Source of the DNA: Nitrosospira multiformis
Lineage (GTDB): Bacteria; Pseudomonadota; Gammaproteobacteria; Burkholderiales; Nitrosomonadaceae
DNA length: 64,000 bases
Reading direction: 5' to 3'
Assembly (NCBI RefSeq): GCF_900110185.1
Contig: NZ_FOCT01000009.1
Coordinates: 1-64,000 of the forward strand
The translations under genes were made by a program, and so were the position numbers. This document shows, one piece after another, positions 50,267-61,001 of this stretch. Below the pieces are notes generated by a model. It was not told the DNA's origin, did not search any database, and worked only from the letters and a program-made list of their open reading frames with translations. Each line of letters opens with the position of its first letter. The first letter of the stretch is position 1.

Positions 50267-50316
50267 GGGTCAGCAGCAGGATTCAGATCCGCCCGTGCTT
50301 CGGTGCTTCACGCTGC

Positions 50317-51375
50317 TCACTCGACGATCGTCTGGGATTCATTCGCGCGCCGTTCGCGGATGGTTCCAATGCGCCACGCGATTTCTCCCATGGATTGCAG
50401 CAACTGCGTGGCAGCGCCGATATACTCCGGCGCCACGATGACAGCCATGCCAATGCCACAGTTGAAAACGCGGTGCATTTCGCTATCCGCCACATTGCCT
50501 CCCCGCTGCAGCCAGGCAAAAAGCGGAGGCATCTCCCAGGTTTCTTTCTTCAGTATTGCCGTAAGGTCTTCAGGCAGGATGCGTGGAATATTTTCCAGCA
50601 GACCACCGCCTGTGATATGCGCCATGCCTTTAACCGGTACATGCTTGATGAGTTCGAGCAGAGGCTTCACATAAATCCGGGTAGGCGCCATGATTACGTC
50701 TATTAACGCCTTGCCATGGAAATCGGCAGACAAATCCGTATTATTTTTTTCGATGATCTTGCGGATCAGGGAGTAGCCATTTGAATGGGCGCCGCTCGAA
50801 GCAAGCCCCAGCACTGCATCGCCCGCCTCGATGGTTGTGCCCGTGATGATTCGATCCTTTTCGACCGCGCCGACAGCGAAACCCGCAAGATCATACTCGC
50901 CTTCCGGATACATGCCCGGCATTTCAGCGGTTTCTCCACCGATCAAGGCACATCCGGCCTGTTCGCACCCGGCGGCAATACCTTTCACTACCCGAGTGGC
51001 GGTATCCACGTCCAGCTTTCCGCACGCGAAATAGTCCAGGAAAAACAGCGGTTCTGCTCCCTGTACCAGAATATCGTTCACGCTCATCGCAACCAGGTCG
51101 ATGCCGACTGTGTCGTGTTTGCCAGATTCGAACGCCAGCTTCAGCTTGGTACCTACCCCGTCCGTACCCGCTACCAGTACCGGGTTGTTGAATTTTCGGG
51201 AAATTTCGAAAAGCGCGCCAAAGCCGCCGATGCCAGCCAGCACTTCCGGCCGCAGGGTACGTTTTGCGTAGGGCTTGATGTTTTCCACCAGGCGTTCGCC
51301 CGCATCGATATCGACGCCGGCAGCATGGTAAGAGAGTGGAGCGAGGTTTTCTTCCGGGGGCTTGGATGTGGTCAA
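50317..51375 (-). CDS. purM: Phosphoribosylformylglycinamidine cyclo-ligase
   Basis: It closes the imidazole ring (AIR synthetase). The 352 residues hold [13 protein letters not shown] at the start, [24 protein letters not shown] and [13 protein letters not shown]. The frame extends to a GTG at 51456, but family length and an AGGA site favour the TTG at 51375 ([13 protein letters not shown]). It diverges from hda. Confidence 0.95.
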   Translation of the reverse strand: MTTSKPPEENLAPLSYHAAGVDIDAGERLVENIKPYAKRTLRPEVLAGIGGFGALFEISRKFNNPVLVAGTDGVGTKLKLAFESGKHDTVGIDLVAMSVNDILVQGAEPLFFLDYFACGKLDVDTATRVVKGIAAGCEQAGCALIGGETAEMPGMYPEGEYDLAGFAVGAVEKDRIITGTTIEAGDAVLGLASSGAHSNGYSLIRKIIEKNNTDLSADFHGKALIDVIMAPTRIYVKPLLELIKHVPVKGMAHITGGGLLENIPRILPEDLTAILKKETWEMPPLFAWLQRGGNVADSEMHRVFNCGIGMAVIVAPEYIGAATQLLQSMGEIAWRIGTIRERRANESQTIVE

Positions 51376-51581
51376 GTTGAATTCTCGTCCTGTTACAGAT
51401 AGAGTGGCGTTTGAAGCCGCAATTTTACCGCAAATGGCGCACAAGGAACCTAACACGGAGCCTCAACACCGTTCCCCTGACCGTTCGAGTTTGATAGGTT
51501 TTTCGGACAATACTCCCGATCTGCGTCTGCGTCCGTAGCGCCTGTTTCTTATCCTGATATCCAGTAACAGCTCCCTCGTTG

Positions 51582-52256
51582 ATGAAGCAATTGCCGCTGG
51601 ACATAGTCCCTCCGCCACCGACCTTGTCCAATTTCGTGTCGGGCCGCAATGCTGAGTTGTTGCAAACCCTGGATAACATTCTAATGGGGCGGGAGCACGA
51701 GCGTTTTGTTTATCTATGGGGCGGAACGGGTTGCGGAAAAAGTCATCTGCTGCAAGGCGCGGCCAGTGAGTGCAAGCGCAATGACATGAACACGCTTTAT
51801 TTCGCATGTGGCGAGAGAACGTCTTTCGCGAATGGCAGCGAGGCCGATTGCGTGATGGTGGACGACGTGGATCGCCTTGGCGCCGATGCCCAGATCGGAC
51901 TGTTTCATCTCTATAATCGTATCCGTGACGAAGGGCAAGCGTTCCTGCTGGTAAGCGGTTCTGTCGCTCCCGCGCAGCTGAAGCTGCGCGAAGACCTGCT
52001 TACGCGCCTTGCATGGGGCCTGGTGTACGAGGTTCACGAATTGACTGATGAGGAAAAAATGGAAGCCATGAAAAACCACGCCAGCAGCCGCGGCCTTGCT
52101 TTGCCGCAGGAGGTATGTGACTACCTGCTGCGGCATGAGCGGCGCGATTTGACTTCCCTGATGGCGAAGCTTGACGCGCTGGATAAATATTCGCTGGCGA
52201 GTCACCGGAAAATAACCATTCCGCTGGTACGCGAGCTATTGCAGGTCGCCTCATGA
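51582..52256 (+). CDS. hda: DnaA regulatory inactivator Hda
   Basis: With the beta clamp it makes DnaA-ATP hydrolyse its nucleotide, preventing re-initiation. The 224 residues have the clamp-binding QLPLDI at positions 3-8, Walker A GGTGCGKSH, a DDVDRL Walker B and sensor regions, but no DNA-binding domain IV, which separates it from DnaA. ATG at 51582 chosen over a TTG three bases earlier. Confidence 0.95.
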   Translation: MKQLPLDIVPPPPTLSNFVSGRNAELLQTLDNILMGREHERFVYLWGGTGCGKSHLLQGAASECKRNDMNTLYFACGERTSFANGSEADCVMVDDVDRLGADAQIGLFHLYNRIRDEGQAFLLVSGSVAPAQLKLREDLLTRLAWGLVYEVHELTDEEKMEAMKNHASSRGLALPQEVCDYLLRHERRDLTSLMAKLDALDKYSLASHRKITIPLVRELLQVAS

Positions 52257-52915
52257 ATCTTGCTTTGTTTGACCTCGATAATACGCTGCTTGCAGGCGAT
52301 AGCGACTTCCAGTGGGGACAGCACCTCATCGAGCAAGGAGTGCTCGACCGCGAAGTTCATGAAGCCCGCAATATCGAATTCTACGAGCAGTACAAGGCCG
52401 GCACCCTGGATATCCAGGAATTCCTGGACTTTCAGTTGAAGCCCCTGTCGCGTCATCCTCGCAGTCAGCTGGATGCCTGGCACAGGGATTTCATGGAAAA
52501 AAGGATTCTGCCCCTGATCACACTGCAGGCGCGCAAGCTCGTCAATCGGCACATGCTTGGGGGCGATTTATGCATCATCATTACGGCAACCAACAGTTTT
52601 GTAACGGGCCCGATTGCAAGGGCGTTCGGCATAAATCATCTCATCGCTACCGAGCCGGAGCAGAGGGATGGGGAGTTCACGGGCAGGGTTTCCGGCCCTC
52701 CCTGTTTCCGCGAGGGCAAGATCATGCGCCTGGAAAGCTGGCTGGACCATCATAACCTGACCTGGTTATCTTTCCTGGAAAGCTGGTTTTACAGTGACTC
52801 TTTAAATGATCTGCCGCTGCTTAAAAAAGTGACCCGTCCGGTGGCGGTCGATCCTGACGCAACACTCAGGGCACATGCGGAAAAAAACGGGTGGCCCGTC
52901 ATTAGCCTGCGATAG
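52253..52915 (+). CDS. HAD-IB family phosphatase
   Basis: A 220-residue HAD hydrolase of the SerB-like subgroup: DLDNTLLAGD, ITATNSF, FREGKIMRL and YSDSLNDLPLL supply the four motifs. It overlaps hda by four bases. Phosphoserine or a related small phosphate are candidates; the substrate is not readable. Confidence 0.93.
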   Translation: MNLALFDLDNTLLAGDSDFQWGQHLIEQGVLDREVHEARNIEFYEQYKAGTLDIQEFLDFQLKPLSRHPRSQLDAWHRDFMEKRILPLITLQARKLVNRHMLGGDLCIIITATNSFVTGPIARAFGINHLIATEPEQRDGEFTGRVSGPPCFREGKIMRLESWLDHHNLTWLSFLESWFYSDSLNDLPLLKKVTRPVAVDPDATLRAHAEKNGWPVISLR

Positions 52916-53079
52916 CGGTCAGAGGGGGGCCGTAGAGGTGGGTGCTAAAGGCGGGCGAGAGGATGGCAAAGAGCAGCCCATGCTGCCTATGCTGAAACGA
53001 CCCGACGGAAACCGGCAGTTGTTCCGCTGTCCGCCGCTGCTTCCTCCCAGTCGCGGCCATTGAATGTCTGCGCATTGAC

Positions 53080-54072
53080 ATGACATCAGGCGCAGCCTTC
53101 GCCAAATATCCGTATCCTCTGCTGCTGGTTCTCTTCGGTCTGCTGGCCATGGGCAGCCTTTTCATCGGCTTGCTGTTCGGCAGCGTCCATATTCCGGTTA
53201 CGGGCGTCGTTCAGGCGCTGCTGTCTTCAACCGAAAGCATCTCCCATCAGATTATCTGGCAACTTCGGTTGCCACGGGTACTGGCCGCTTTTGCCTGCGG
53301 CGGTCTTCTGGCACTGGCGGGCGCGCTGTTGCAGGTTTTATTGCGCAATCCTCTCGCCGATCCGTATATCCTGGGGGTTTCGGGGGGCGCAGCCGTAGGC
53401 GCACTCCTTGCCATGCTCCTTGGGTGGGGAACTCTGCTGACGAATCTGACGTCCCTTGGGGGAGCTTTGGCGGCTGTTGCCATTGTATTCGGCCTGAGTT
53501 TTCGCGCAGGCAACTGGAATCTTTACCGGCTGCTTCTGACCGGTGTGGTGTTGTCCGCTGGCTGCGGGGCGCTCACAACGTTGATTCTTACCCTTGCGCC
53601 GGCGAGCGATGTCAAGGGCATGCTGTTCTGGTTGATGGGCGATGTTTCGCGTGCCGAAGAACCGTTACCTGCCTGGATAACGCTCATTCTCGTATCCGCC
53701 GTGAGCCTGCTTTTTTCCGGGAGCCTGAACGTTTTGGCACTGGGTCAAATGAAGGCAAGAACCTTAGGCGTGGCTGTGCTACCGTTGCAAATAGGGATTT
53801 ATTTTTGCGCATCGCTCGCCACCGTGGCGGCGCTGATGCTCGCGGGGGTTATCGGTTTCGTCGGCCTGATCGTGCCGCATGCGGTCCGCCTGCTAGGGAT
53901 CAGTAATTTTCGCTGGTTGTTGCCCCTGGCGGTATTATTGGGGGGAAGCTTTCTCACGCTGGCGGATACCCTGGCGCGCACGCTATGGGCGCCCCAACAG
54001 TTGCCTGTGGGTGTATTGACCGCTTTGCTGGGCGTACCGATGTTATTGCTGCTGCTTTCACGAAAACCTTGA
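53080..54072 (+). CDS. FecCD/BtuC-type ABC transporter permease
   Basis: A 330-residue permease with about ten helices. The signature LRLPRVLAAFACGGLLALAGALLQ with LRNPLADPYILG, and GVIGFVGLIVPHAVRLLG mark the iron-siderophore/cobalamin import family. No ATPase or binding-protein gene is next to it, which is unusual. No cobalamin riboswitch was seen in the 160 bases upstream. Confidence 0.93.
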   Translation: MTSGAAFAKYPYPLLLVLFGLLAMGSLFIGLLFGSVHIPVTGVVQALLSSTESISHQIIWQLRLPRVLAAFACGGLLALAGALLQVLLRNPLADPYILGVSGGAAVGALLAMLLGWGTLLTNLTSLGGALAAVAIVFGLSFRAGNWNLYRLLLTGVVLSAGCGALTTLILTLAPASDVKGMLFWLMGDVSRAEEPLPAWITLILVSAVSLLFSGSLNVLALGQMKARTLGVAVLPLQIGIYFCASLATVAALMLAGVIGFVGLIVPHAVRLLGISNFRWLLPLAVLLGGSFLTLADTLARTLWAPQQLPVGVLTALLGVPMLLLLLSRKP

Positions 54073-54101
54073 TCATTTCCGCCTCATGAACGGGCGTTAT
54101 C

Positions 54102-55205
54102 ATGAGCCGATACCGGGCCATCATCACTAACGGCGTAAGGAATTTTCATCCCGCCTACTTCGCCATGGTGATGGCAACCGGCATCGTATCTCTTGCCTTT
54201 GAAGCGATGGGTTTTTCCGCCATAGCAAAGGCGCTCTTCGTGCTGAATCTGATTTTCTATCTGGCCTTGTGCATCGTCCTCGTCGCGAGGATGACATTTT
54301 TCCTGCCGGATCTGAAGGCGGATTTCCTGACGCTGCGACGCGCCTGGCTGTTTCTGACATTCGTGGTGGGAACCAATACGGTCGGCATGCAACTGTTTGT
54401 CTTCGAGCATGCCACTGTGCTGGCAGCGTCACTTTGGCTGGTGGCGTTGATTGGCTGGTTCATATGCATTTATTCCGTTGTCGTCAATCTCGTCTCCGCA
54501 CGCTCGAAACCCATCCATGAAATCGTGAGCGGTGCGACGCTGCTGGTTGCAGTGGGCACGGTCTCGGTTGCCCTGCTTGCGATTCATCTGCTCGATGCAA
54601 TGGCAACACCGCCTGGTTACGTTTACTTTGCAGTGGGTGCATTCTGGACTTTCGGATTCCTCCTGTACCTGGTGATCGTATCGCTGGTAACCTATTGCCT
54701 GTTTTTCAGACGGTTCGAACTTGCGAACTGGGACGCTCCTTACTGGATCTGCATGGGGGCCGCCGCCATCATTACCCTGGCAGGTGCGGACTTTGTCACG
54801 CATTTGCCCCTTCTCCCCGCATGGAACGGTGTACGGGAGTGTGCATTATGGATGACCCTGTTCGCCTGGGCTGTCGGCACAGTGTGGATTCCCTATCAGG
54901 TGATCATGGATATCCGTAAATTCATGCGTGTCGGGATCGCTGGCCCCGTACCGCTGTGCGTTAAAGTTTTTCCCTGGTCCCGGCTGGCATTGGGTCGGCA
55001 ATATCAGGTTTATGATCCTCCGGCATGGAGCAGGGTCTTTCCGATGGGAATGTACACAGCTTGCACGCTTGCCCTGGCGAAGGCGGCGGGGAATGAATCC
55101 CTGGCGGTTATTCCGCACTATTGGGGTTGGTTCGCATTGCTGATATGGGCGCTGACATTGATGGGCACGCTACGTTCCCTTATTGGCGCATTCGCGTCCG
55201 AGTAA
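54102..55205 (+). CDS. TDT-family tellurite-resistance/dicarboxylate transporter
   Basis: A 367-residue carrier of the TDT family with ten membrane helices; NFHPAYFAMVMATGIVSLAF at the start and QVYDPPAWSRVFPMGMYT near residue 306 are family marks. Members carry malate, sulfite or tellurite-like anions. It starts 30 bases after the FecCD permease. Confidence 0.9.
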   Translation: MSRYRAIITNGVRNFHPAYFAMVMATGIVSLAFEAMGFSAIAKALFVLNLIFYLALCIVLVARMTFFLPDLKADFLTLRRAWLFLTFVVGTNTVGMQLFVFEHATVLAASLWLVALIGWFICIYSVVVNLVSARSKPIHEIVSGATLLVAVGTVSVALLAIHLLDAMATPPGYVYFAVGAFWTFGFLLYLVIVSLVTYCLFFRRFELANWDAPYWICMGAAAIITLAGADFVTHLPLLPAWNGVRECALWMTLFAWAVGTVWIPYQVIMDIRKFMRVGIAGPVPLCVKVFPWSRLALGRQYQVYDPPAWSRVFPMGMYTACTLALAKAAGNESLAVIPHYWGWFALLIWALTLMGTLRSLIGAFASE

Positions 55206-55299
55206 GCGGATTGCGGCAACCAGGCTTATGAGGCACGTAAGCGCGGATACATAGGGGCGAATTTCTGTCCGGGAAGCTAACTGATATATGATGAAGCGC

Positions 55300-55545
55300 G
55301 TGCTGGGTGTCATCTGGGAAGAGCACTGATGCTGCCAGGGGAGCCGTCAAGGCGATCCGCGAAAGCGTAAAGGTGCTTGCAAACCAAGCAGCTTGGGCCT
55401 TCTGGCCGAGGACAAGGAGCCAGTATCGGGAGTGGATCATTGATCTCGGGGACGGCTATGTGGTCTCTACCGCTATGACGGAAATGCAGTGATTCTGCAG
55501 TACGCCGCCAGAAGGAGGTTGGTTACTAATAGGGCCTCGAGAGGG
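55300..55545 (+). pseudogene. RelE/ParE-type toxin relic
   Basis: Pieces of a small type II toxin are spread over two or more frames: AARGAVKAIRESVKVLANQ, LAEDKEP, YREWIIDLGDGYVV, then, in another frame, LYRYDGNAVIL and a decayed tail. The order fits the RelE/ParE pattern. No antitoxin gene is seen on either side, and the stops make it non-functional. Confidence 0.65.
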
Positions 55546-55629
55546 AGTAAAAATCGGGTTGCAAAACCGAGGTCAATTCACCCAGCTCACCCCGAAGGCG
55601 ATAATTCCGACACATCTTGTATGCAGTCT

Positions 55630-55863
55630 TCAAACACGCTCAAAATTTCCTTCCAACCAGAGCGCCATTACTTCATCGGCAAGCTCATCCAGATCCCAGC
55701 GCGACAAGTCCACGTGAGCCGTATTTTCAAGCGAGATACGGTCTTTCCCTGGATCATCCGGTGAGCGAGCCACCCGGGCCGTAATGCCGGATTGATGCAC
55801 GGCGATTCGCGAAATCATTTCAAGCGTCCAAAGCGAACGCCAGTTCTCGTTATCCCTGTCCAT
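55630..55863 (-). CDS. Possible small hypothetical protein
   Basis: A 77-residue acidic frame (WRSLWTLEMISRIAVHQSG, later DLSRWDLDELADEVMALWLEGNF) with GGGAG ten bases ahead of its ATG. Composition looks coding. No family recognised. It lies in the sparse stretch between the TDT gene and the receiver protein. Confidence 0.35.
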   Translation of the reverse strand: MDRDNENWRSLWTLEMISRIAVHQSGITARVARSPDDPGKDRISLENTAHVDLSRWDLDELADEVMALWLEGNFERV

Positions 55864-56469
55864 AAGTCTGCTCGCTCCCGTTTTGCGCGTAGCTCATTCT
55901 GCCACTTGCCGAGCAAATGGAATTTTTCGTACGTGTGGAAAAATTCCTGTTTTTCAGACACATTTTTGTCCATCTCTGGACGAAAAATATGTTCGCTACC
56001 GTACCCAAATGGGGGGACTTCAGATGATCTCGTTGCCTTTGATTCAAGGATGAGACGTATAACTTGCAGCATCCTCATGATCGGTTGGAAGCCCGGAGTG
56101 TCGGCATTCGCACTTGGATAGCCGGAGAAGATCTCGCGGTATAACTTCATCGACTAAGTTCATCGACCTCCCGGACTTGACTTTACCTCCTTCAGCTTCC
56201 GCAATGTCGCGATCGAGGCACGATATCTTTCAATACGGATATTACCGACGCTACCGCAATCGGTCTTGAGCATCCTTCCCAAGACCCACCCCTCTTATCG
56301 TTAACATTCTTAATCAAGAACTGATACTTCTATAAAACATCCTTAGAAAGGGAGGAGTGCGATACCGTACGATTGGCGCAAGTAGCGCGTGATACTGTCT
56401 GCTTTGATCGTCAACCAATGCCTTCTGGCACTGCCAAGGGCAAATTATCAAATCTGAGGCAGGCCACGG
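55864..56469. other. Sparse region left of the receiver gene
   Basis: About 600 bases without a convincing gene. A 111-residue reverse frame (55815-56150) partly overlaps the small gene and shows no family pattern. No RNA gene or repeat noticed. Confidence 0.5.
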
Positions 56470-56889
56470 ATGCAGACAGAAGATTTTGCGCTTCTTTCCG
56501 GACTCAAGGTCTTGATCGTGGATGACGAACCAGGAGCCTTGGACGTCACGAAACGCATGTTGTCTTTCTATCAAGTCCAGGTCATCGTTTGCCTCAGTGC
56601 CGACGAGGGATTGAAGCAACTGCAGGCGCACAGGCTGGATGTGATCGTCAGTGACATCATCATGCCCCACGTCGATGGCTACCAGTTCATCCGGGCCGTG
56701 CGCAACCTGCCCGCAGACAAAGGCAGGGATATTCCTGCGATTGCGCTCTCTGTACTGAGTGAGGGAGAGGCGCAAGTCAAGGCGATCAATGCAGGTTTCC
56801 AGAAGTATCTTTGCAAGCCTGTCCGGTTCGCCGCGCTGATTGAAACGGTTGCAGCTGTAGCAGGCATCCATCCCAATAATGCCCGTTAA
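56470..56889 (+). CDS. Single-domain response regulator
   Basis: A 139-residue receiver domain with the acidic pair Asp18/Asp19, the phospho-accepting Asp62 (SDIIMPHVDG), a Ser at the switch position (ALSVLSEGE) and Lys in LCKPV. No output domain, so it acts on a partner, possibly a hybrid kinase elsewhere. No kinase gene is near. Confidence 0.92.
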   Translation: MQTEDFALLSGLKVLIVDDEPGALDVTKRMLSFYQVQVIVCLSADEGLKQLQAHRLDVIVSDIIMPHVDGYQFIRAVRNLPADKGRDIPAIALSVLSEGEAQVKAINAGFQKYLCKPVRFAALIETVAAVAGIHPNNAR

Positions 56890-57234
56890 TGAGGTCCCGG
56901 TGACAAGCACAATCCTGCAAGAGATCAAGGAATTTCCCGCCTTTTCGCCATATCATCCGTTATCGCACCCTCTACTTACTCTATTCATAGATTCTCTCGC
57001 GGGTTGCCCCTGGACTTATCACCGCTCCTCTAAGCGTCCTGACGGTTCGCTGACTCGCCTTACTCATAGGTGAGTTTTCCTGAAATTCCTCCGCGCTGAT
57101 CTACTTTTCATGGTTTTTTATGGTAAAAGACAAATTATGTACTATGGAATGAAAGAGTTTGTGATGACGAGTGCGTGCGGCTTAATTGAGCTTATTGAAC
57201 AACAAGGGTTGGGAGATTCAGGAGTATTAATGTA
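56890..57234. other. Intergenic region right of the receiver gene
   Basis: About 345 bases, AT-rich towards the right. Nothing coding or structured was recognised. Confidence 0.5.
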
Positions 57235-57558
57235 ATGATGAGACGAGCGTTTATTCCTGCTGTTGTTGCCATACTGGTTACTGGGACTGCCATATCGGGG
57301 TTTGCCGCTGTCCTCTATCACAGCCTTTTTTTCTATAAAGCAGATGGAGTTATGTCACGCGAAACCGCAAGACGCTTGGGGCTTATGAAGGATGATGGCG
57401 CTCCGTTCCCTGACGAACTGGCATTCAGGAAGAGCGAGACCGGCGGGTATTTCTATAGAGAAGGAGGGATAACTGCCTTCATTGATGAAACAAGCTATAC
57501 CACTATTGACCTGATTGCTGAATGCGAACGCTTGGGTGGTTGCCAGTTGCGGAAGTGA
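57235..57558 (+). CDS. Small exported or anchored hypothetical protein
   Basis: A 107-residue protein with an N-terminal hydrophobic helix (residues 6-28) and a soluble part with FYREGGITAFIDETSYTTIDLIAECERLGGC. Two ATGs are adjacent, and GGAGTATTAA precedes them. No family recognised. Confidence 0.6.
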   Translation: MMRRAFIPAVVAILVTGTAISGFAAVLYHSLFFYKADGVMSRETARRLGLMKDDGAPFPDELAFRKSETGGYFYREGGITAFIDETSYTTIDLIAECERLGGCQLRK

Positions 57559-57805
57559 ATACATCACGTCCCCCGGTTGGCCGTACCCATTGCCTGGACT
57601 AACCCGCCCAGTGGCGTATTCTGTCGGGATTAGGTTTCGGCAAACATGCGCATGTCGCCTTGATGGCGGATGCCCCGCCTGTCGCATTGGCACGATCCAG
57701 TATTGTTCCAAGGGAAAAGTTAAGAGACAAAGGAGGCAAAGGTGGACTGGGGATTCAGCCGGGCTGGATTATGCGGCATAATTCAACCTTTTCAGCTCTT
57801 CCGGA

Positions 57806-58348
57806 ATGAATGCTGCCCAGCTATCGGACTGGCATCCTGCACCCTCCTCCATATCGCCCCGCGCCCGGGGCTGGTTGCAAAATCGCGGCTCTCTTACCCA
57901 GCTTATTCAACGCCGCTGCTGCGGTGAGTTCAGCGTCAAGCCCGTGTTCCAGTCGCTGGCGACGGTCTGCGACGATGAGCTGGCCGTAATGAATTTACGG
58001 CGGGATGAACTGGCCCTGGTGCGGGAAGTGTATTTATATTGCGGCGAGACGCCGGTGGTATTTGCCCATTCCGTGGTGGCACGGAAAGATTTGCGCGGCG
58101 CATGGCGCAGTCTGATTGGACTTGGCAACAAGTCATTGGGGACAGTATTGTTTACCAATCCTATCGTCAAGCGTACACCGCTCCGCTTCAAGAAGCTGAC
58201 TGCAGCTCACCCGCTTTTCATCCGCGCCTGCCGCAAATTGCGGGTACAGCCGGGGAATCTGTGGGCGCGCCGCTCCCTATTCACGCTGCATGGCCAGTCC
58301 ATATTGGTTACCGAAGTATTCCTTCCTTCCATCCTGGAGCTTGCGTGA
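57806..58348 (+). CDS. ubiC: Chorismate pyruvate-lyase
   Basis: It splits chorismate to 4-hydroxybenzoate, the ring precursor of ubiquinone. The 180 residues show the family positions Arg ([19 protein letters not shown]), [16 protein letters not shown] and a C-terminal Glu (VTEVFLPS). It overlaps ubiA by four bases (GTGA). Confidence 0.94.
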   Translation: MNAAQLSDWHPAPSSISPRARGWLQNRGSLTQLIQRRCCGEFSVKPVFQSLATVCDDELAVMNLRRDELALVREVYLYCGETPVVFAHSVVARKDLRGAWRSLIGLGNKSLGTVLFTNPIVKRTPLRFKKLTAAHPLFIRACRKLRVQPGNLWARRSLFTLHGQSILVTEVFLPSILELA

Positions 58349-59217
58349 CACTCACTCAACGTCTCGTGCATTACGAAAAGCTGATGCGGCTGGACAAGCC
58401 CATCGGCATTCTGCTGTTGCTGTGGCCCACCCTGTGGGGCTTGTGGCTGGCGGCGGAAGGCGTGCCACGGCTGGATATCCTGTTGATATTCGTGCTGGGC
58501 ACGGTGCTGATGCGCTCCGCCGGTTGTGTCGTCAACGACTATGCCGATCGCGATTTCGATGGACATGTCGAGCGCACCCGGAACCGCCCTCTGGCGGTTG
58601 GAGCAGTGAGCGCCAGGGAAGCGCTGCTGCTGGCAGCGGGCTTGAGCCTCGTGGCGTTCCTGCTGATCCAGCCGCTGAACCGGCTTACCATCGGGCTTTC
58701 GTTTGTTGCCCTGTTCCTCGCCGCAAGCTACCCTTTCACCAAGCGGTTTTTCGCCATGCCGCAGGCTTACCTTGGCATTGCCTTCAGCTTCGGCATCCCC
58801 ATGGCATTTGCCGCTCAGACGGGGGAAGTGCCGTTCCTTGCCTGGTTCCTGATGGGTGCAAACCTCTTGTGGGTGATCGCCTACGATACCGAATATGCGA
58901 TGGTGGACAAGGTGGATGATCTCAAGATCGGCATCAGAACTTCCGCCATCACGTTCGGACGTTTCGACGTCGCCGGTGTGATGCTGTGCCACGCGGTTTT
59001 CCTCGCGGGCATGGTTGCCATCGGCCTGATCCACAATCTCGGTGCCGTTTATTACATTGGTCTTGCAGCAGCGCTGGGGCTGATCCTGTACCAATACGGC
59101 CTGATTCACGACCGCGACCGCGGGCGCTGTTTCAAGGCTTTTCTCCACAACAACTGGGTGGGCGCAACGATATTTGCCGGTATCGCGCTGGATTACCTGG
59201 CAAGGGCGGCTTATTGA
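58345..59217 (+). CDS. ubiA: 4-hydroxybenzoate octaprenyltransferase
   Basis: It attaches the polyprenyl chain to 4-hydroxybenzoate in the inner membrane. The 290 residues have about nine helices and both Mg-binding blocks: [19 protein letters not shown] near residue 72, and [13 protein letters not shown] near 180. The true start is the GTG at 58345; the frame is open further upstream across ubiC. Confidence 0.97.
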   Translation: MTLTQRLVHYEKLMRLDKPIGILLLLWPTLWGLWLAAEGVPRLDILLIFVLGTVLMRSAGCVVNDYADRDFDGHVERTRNRPLAVGAVSAREALLLAAGLSLVAFLLIQPLNRLTIGLSFVALFLAASYPFTKRFFAMPQAYLGIAFSFGIPMAFAAQTGEVPFLAWFLMGANLLWVIAYDTEYAMVDKVDDLKIGIRTSAITFGRFDVAGVMLCHAVFLAGMVAIGLIHNLGAVYYIGLAAALGLILYQYGLIHDRDRGRCFKAFLHNNWVGATIFAGIALDYLARAAY

Positions 59218-59255
59218 GGCACCGGAGCCGGGGACCCGAAACGTAAAGGGCGTAA

Positions 59256-60719
59256 ATGAAGTACAAGGACCTGCGCGATTTTATGGCGCAACTGGAAAGA
59301 CAGGGCGAACTGAAGCGTGTAGCGGTTGAAGTCGATCCTCATCTGGAAATGACGGAAATCTGCGACCGTCTGCTGAAAGCGGGTGGTCCGGCCGTGCTGT
59401 TCGAAAAAGCCAGGGGGCATGCCATTCCTGTGCTGGGAAATCTGTTCGGCACGCCCAAGCGCGTCGCGATGGGAATGGGGCAGGATTCGGTCGAGGCGCT
59501 GCGTGAAGTGGGCAAGCTCCTCGCCTATCTGAAAGAACCCGATCCTCCCAAAGGCTTGAAAGACGCATGGGAGAAATTGCCCGTGCTGAAACAGGTGCTC
59601 AATATGGCGCCAAAGGAGCTTTCAAGGGCGTCCTGCCAGGAAATCGTCTGGGAAGGCAAGGACATGGACCTCGGCAAACTGCCGATCCAGACCTGCTGGC
59701 CGGGGGATGCAGGCCCGCTGATCACCTGGGGGCTGACCGTTACCAAGGGGCCGCACAAGACCCGCCAGAATCTCGGTATTTATCGCCAGCAGGTGATCGC
59801 GCCCAATAAAGTCATCATGCGCTGGCTCGCGCATCGGGGCGGCGCACTGGATTTCCGTGACTTCACTCTCGCCAATCCGGGACAACCCTATCCCATTGCA
59901 GTAGCCCTGGGAGCGGACCCGGCAACCATACTCGGCGCGGTCACTCCGGTGCCGGATACTCTGAGCGAATACCAGTTCGCAGGGTTGCTGCGCGGTGCGA
60001 AAACGGAAATCGTCAAATGCCTGACGCACGATTTGCAGGTTCCCGCGAGTGCTGAAATCGTGCTGGAAGGATACATCTATCCCGATGAGACAGCAGTGGA
60101 AGGTCCTTTCGGCGACCACACCGGCTACTACAACGAACAGGAAACCTTCCCGGTATTCACCATCGAGCGCATCACCATGCGCCGCGATCCGATCTACCAC
60201 TCCACCTACACTGGCAAGCCGCCGGACGAGCCCGCCATACTTGGCGTGGCGCTCAATGAAGTGTTCGTCCCCCTGCTGCAAAAGCAGTTCACCGAAATCG
60301 TCGATTTCTACCTGCCGCCGGAAGGCTGCTCCTATCGCATGGCGGTAGTGAGCATGAAAAAGCAGTATGCCGGCCACGCCAAGCGCGTCATGTTCGGCGT
60401 GTGGAGCTTCCTGCGGCAATTCATGTACACCAAATTCATTATCGTCACCGATGATGACGTCAATATCCGTGACTGGAAGGAAGTTATCTGGGCCATCACC
60501 ACGCGGGTTGACCCCGCGCGGGATACGCTGATCGTCGAAAATACGCCGATTGATTATCTCGATTTCGCCAGCCCTGTATCCGGGCTAGGTGGAAAAATGG
60601 GGTTGGATGCCACCAATAAATGGCCGGGTGAAACCAGCCGCGAATGGGGAACACCGATTGTGATGGATGACGAGGTGAAGGCGAAAGTGGAGGAGATATG
60701 GAGTGACCTGGGGTTGTGA
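59256..60719 (+). CDS. ubiD: UbiD-family 4-hydroxy-3-polyprenylbenzoate decarboxylase
   Basis: It decarboxylates the prenylated ring using prenylated FMN made by UbiX. The 487 residues carry the prenyl-FMN and metal-binding segments [17 protein letters not shown]-like ([10 protein letters not shown]), [26 protein letters not shown] with the catalytic Glu, and [12 protein letters not shown]. It lies 38 bases after ubiA. UbiX is not in this window. Confidence 0.97.
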   Translation: MKYKDLRDFMAQLERQGELKRVAVEVDPHLEMTEICDRLLKAGGPAVLFEKARGHAIPVLGNLFGTPKRVAMGMGQDSVEALREVGKLLAYLKEPDPPKGLKDAWEKLPVLKQVLNMAPKELSRASCQEIVWEGKDMDLGKLPIQTCWPGDAGPLITWGLTVTKGPHKTRQNLGIYRQQVIAPNKVIMRWLAHRGGALDFRDFTLANPGQPYPIAVALGADPATILGAVTPVPDTLSEYQFAGLLRGAKTEIVKCLTHDLQVPASAEIVLEGYIYPDETAVEGPFGDHTGYYNEQETFPVFTIERITMRRDPIYHSTYTGKPPDEPAILGVALNEVFVPLLQKQFTEIVDFYLPPEGCSYRMAVVSMKKQYAGHAKRVMFGVWSFLRQFMYTKFIIVTDDDVNIRDWKEVIWAITTRVDPARDTLIVENTPIDYLDFASPVSGLGGKMGLDATNKWPGETSREWGTPIVMDDEVKAKVEEIWSDLGL

Positions 60720-61001
60720 CGGTATTCAGTTTGCACCCGATGGACGACCAGCAATTGTACTTACGTCTATCATAATGACATGTAACGATATGAAGTCACC
60801 TATTTATTCTTGGCACCTTTACAGAGACCCTATATTGTCGTCATATGGATGTCCTTAACGACTTAATACTCACATTGCTGTAGGTCGGGAGCGCCTGTCA
60901 GAAATAAAAACATTCAGATTGGCCTTGATCCATCCAGTGGAGGCTAGGTCTAACCCGAAAAACCGCTATTGCGCTCACTCTAAGGGGAGCTGCGTCAAAA
61001 G
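60720..61001. other. Intergenic region between ubiD and the DNA methyltransferase
   Basis: About 280 bases, less GC-rich than ubiD, without a coding frame or RNA motif. It marks the boundary of the right-hand accessory segment. Confidence 0.5.

Noticed and set aside
52916..53079. Possible cobalamin riboswitch ahead of the FecCD permease
   Set aside because: The B12-box and the conserved core with GCCACTG-like and GGTG elements were not found; only a few short GC stems are present.
55815..56150. 111-residue reverse frame left of the receiver gene
   Set aside because: It overlaps a better-supported small frame, has no family pattern, and its start lacks a clear ribosome site.
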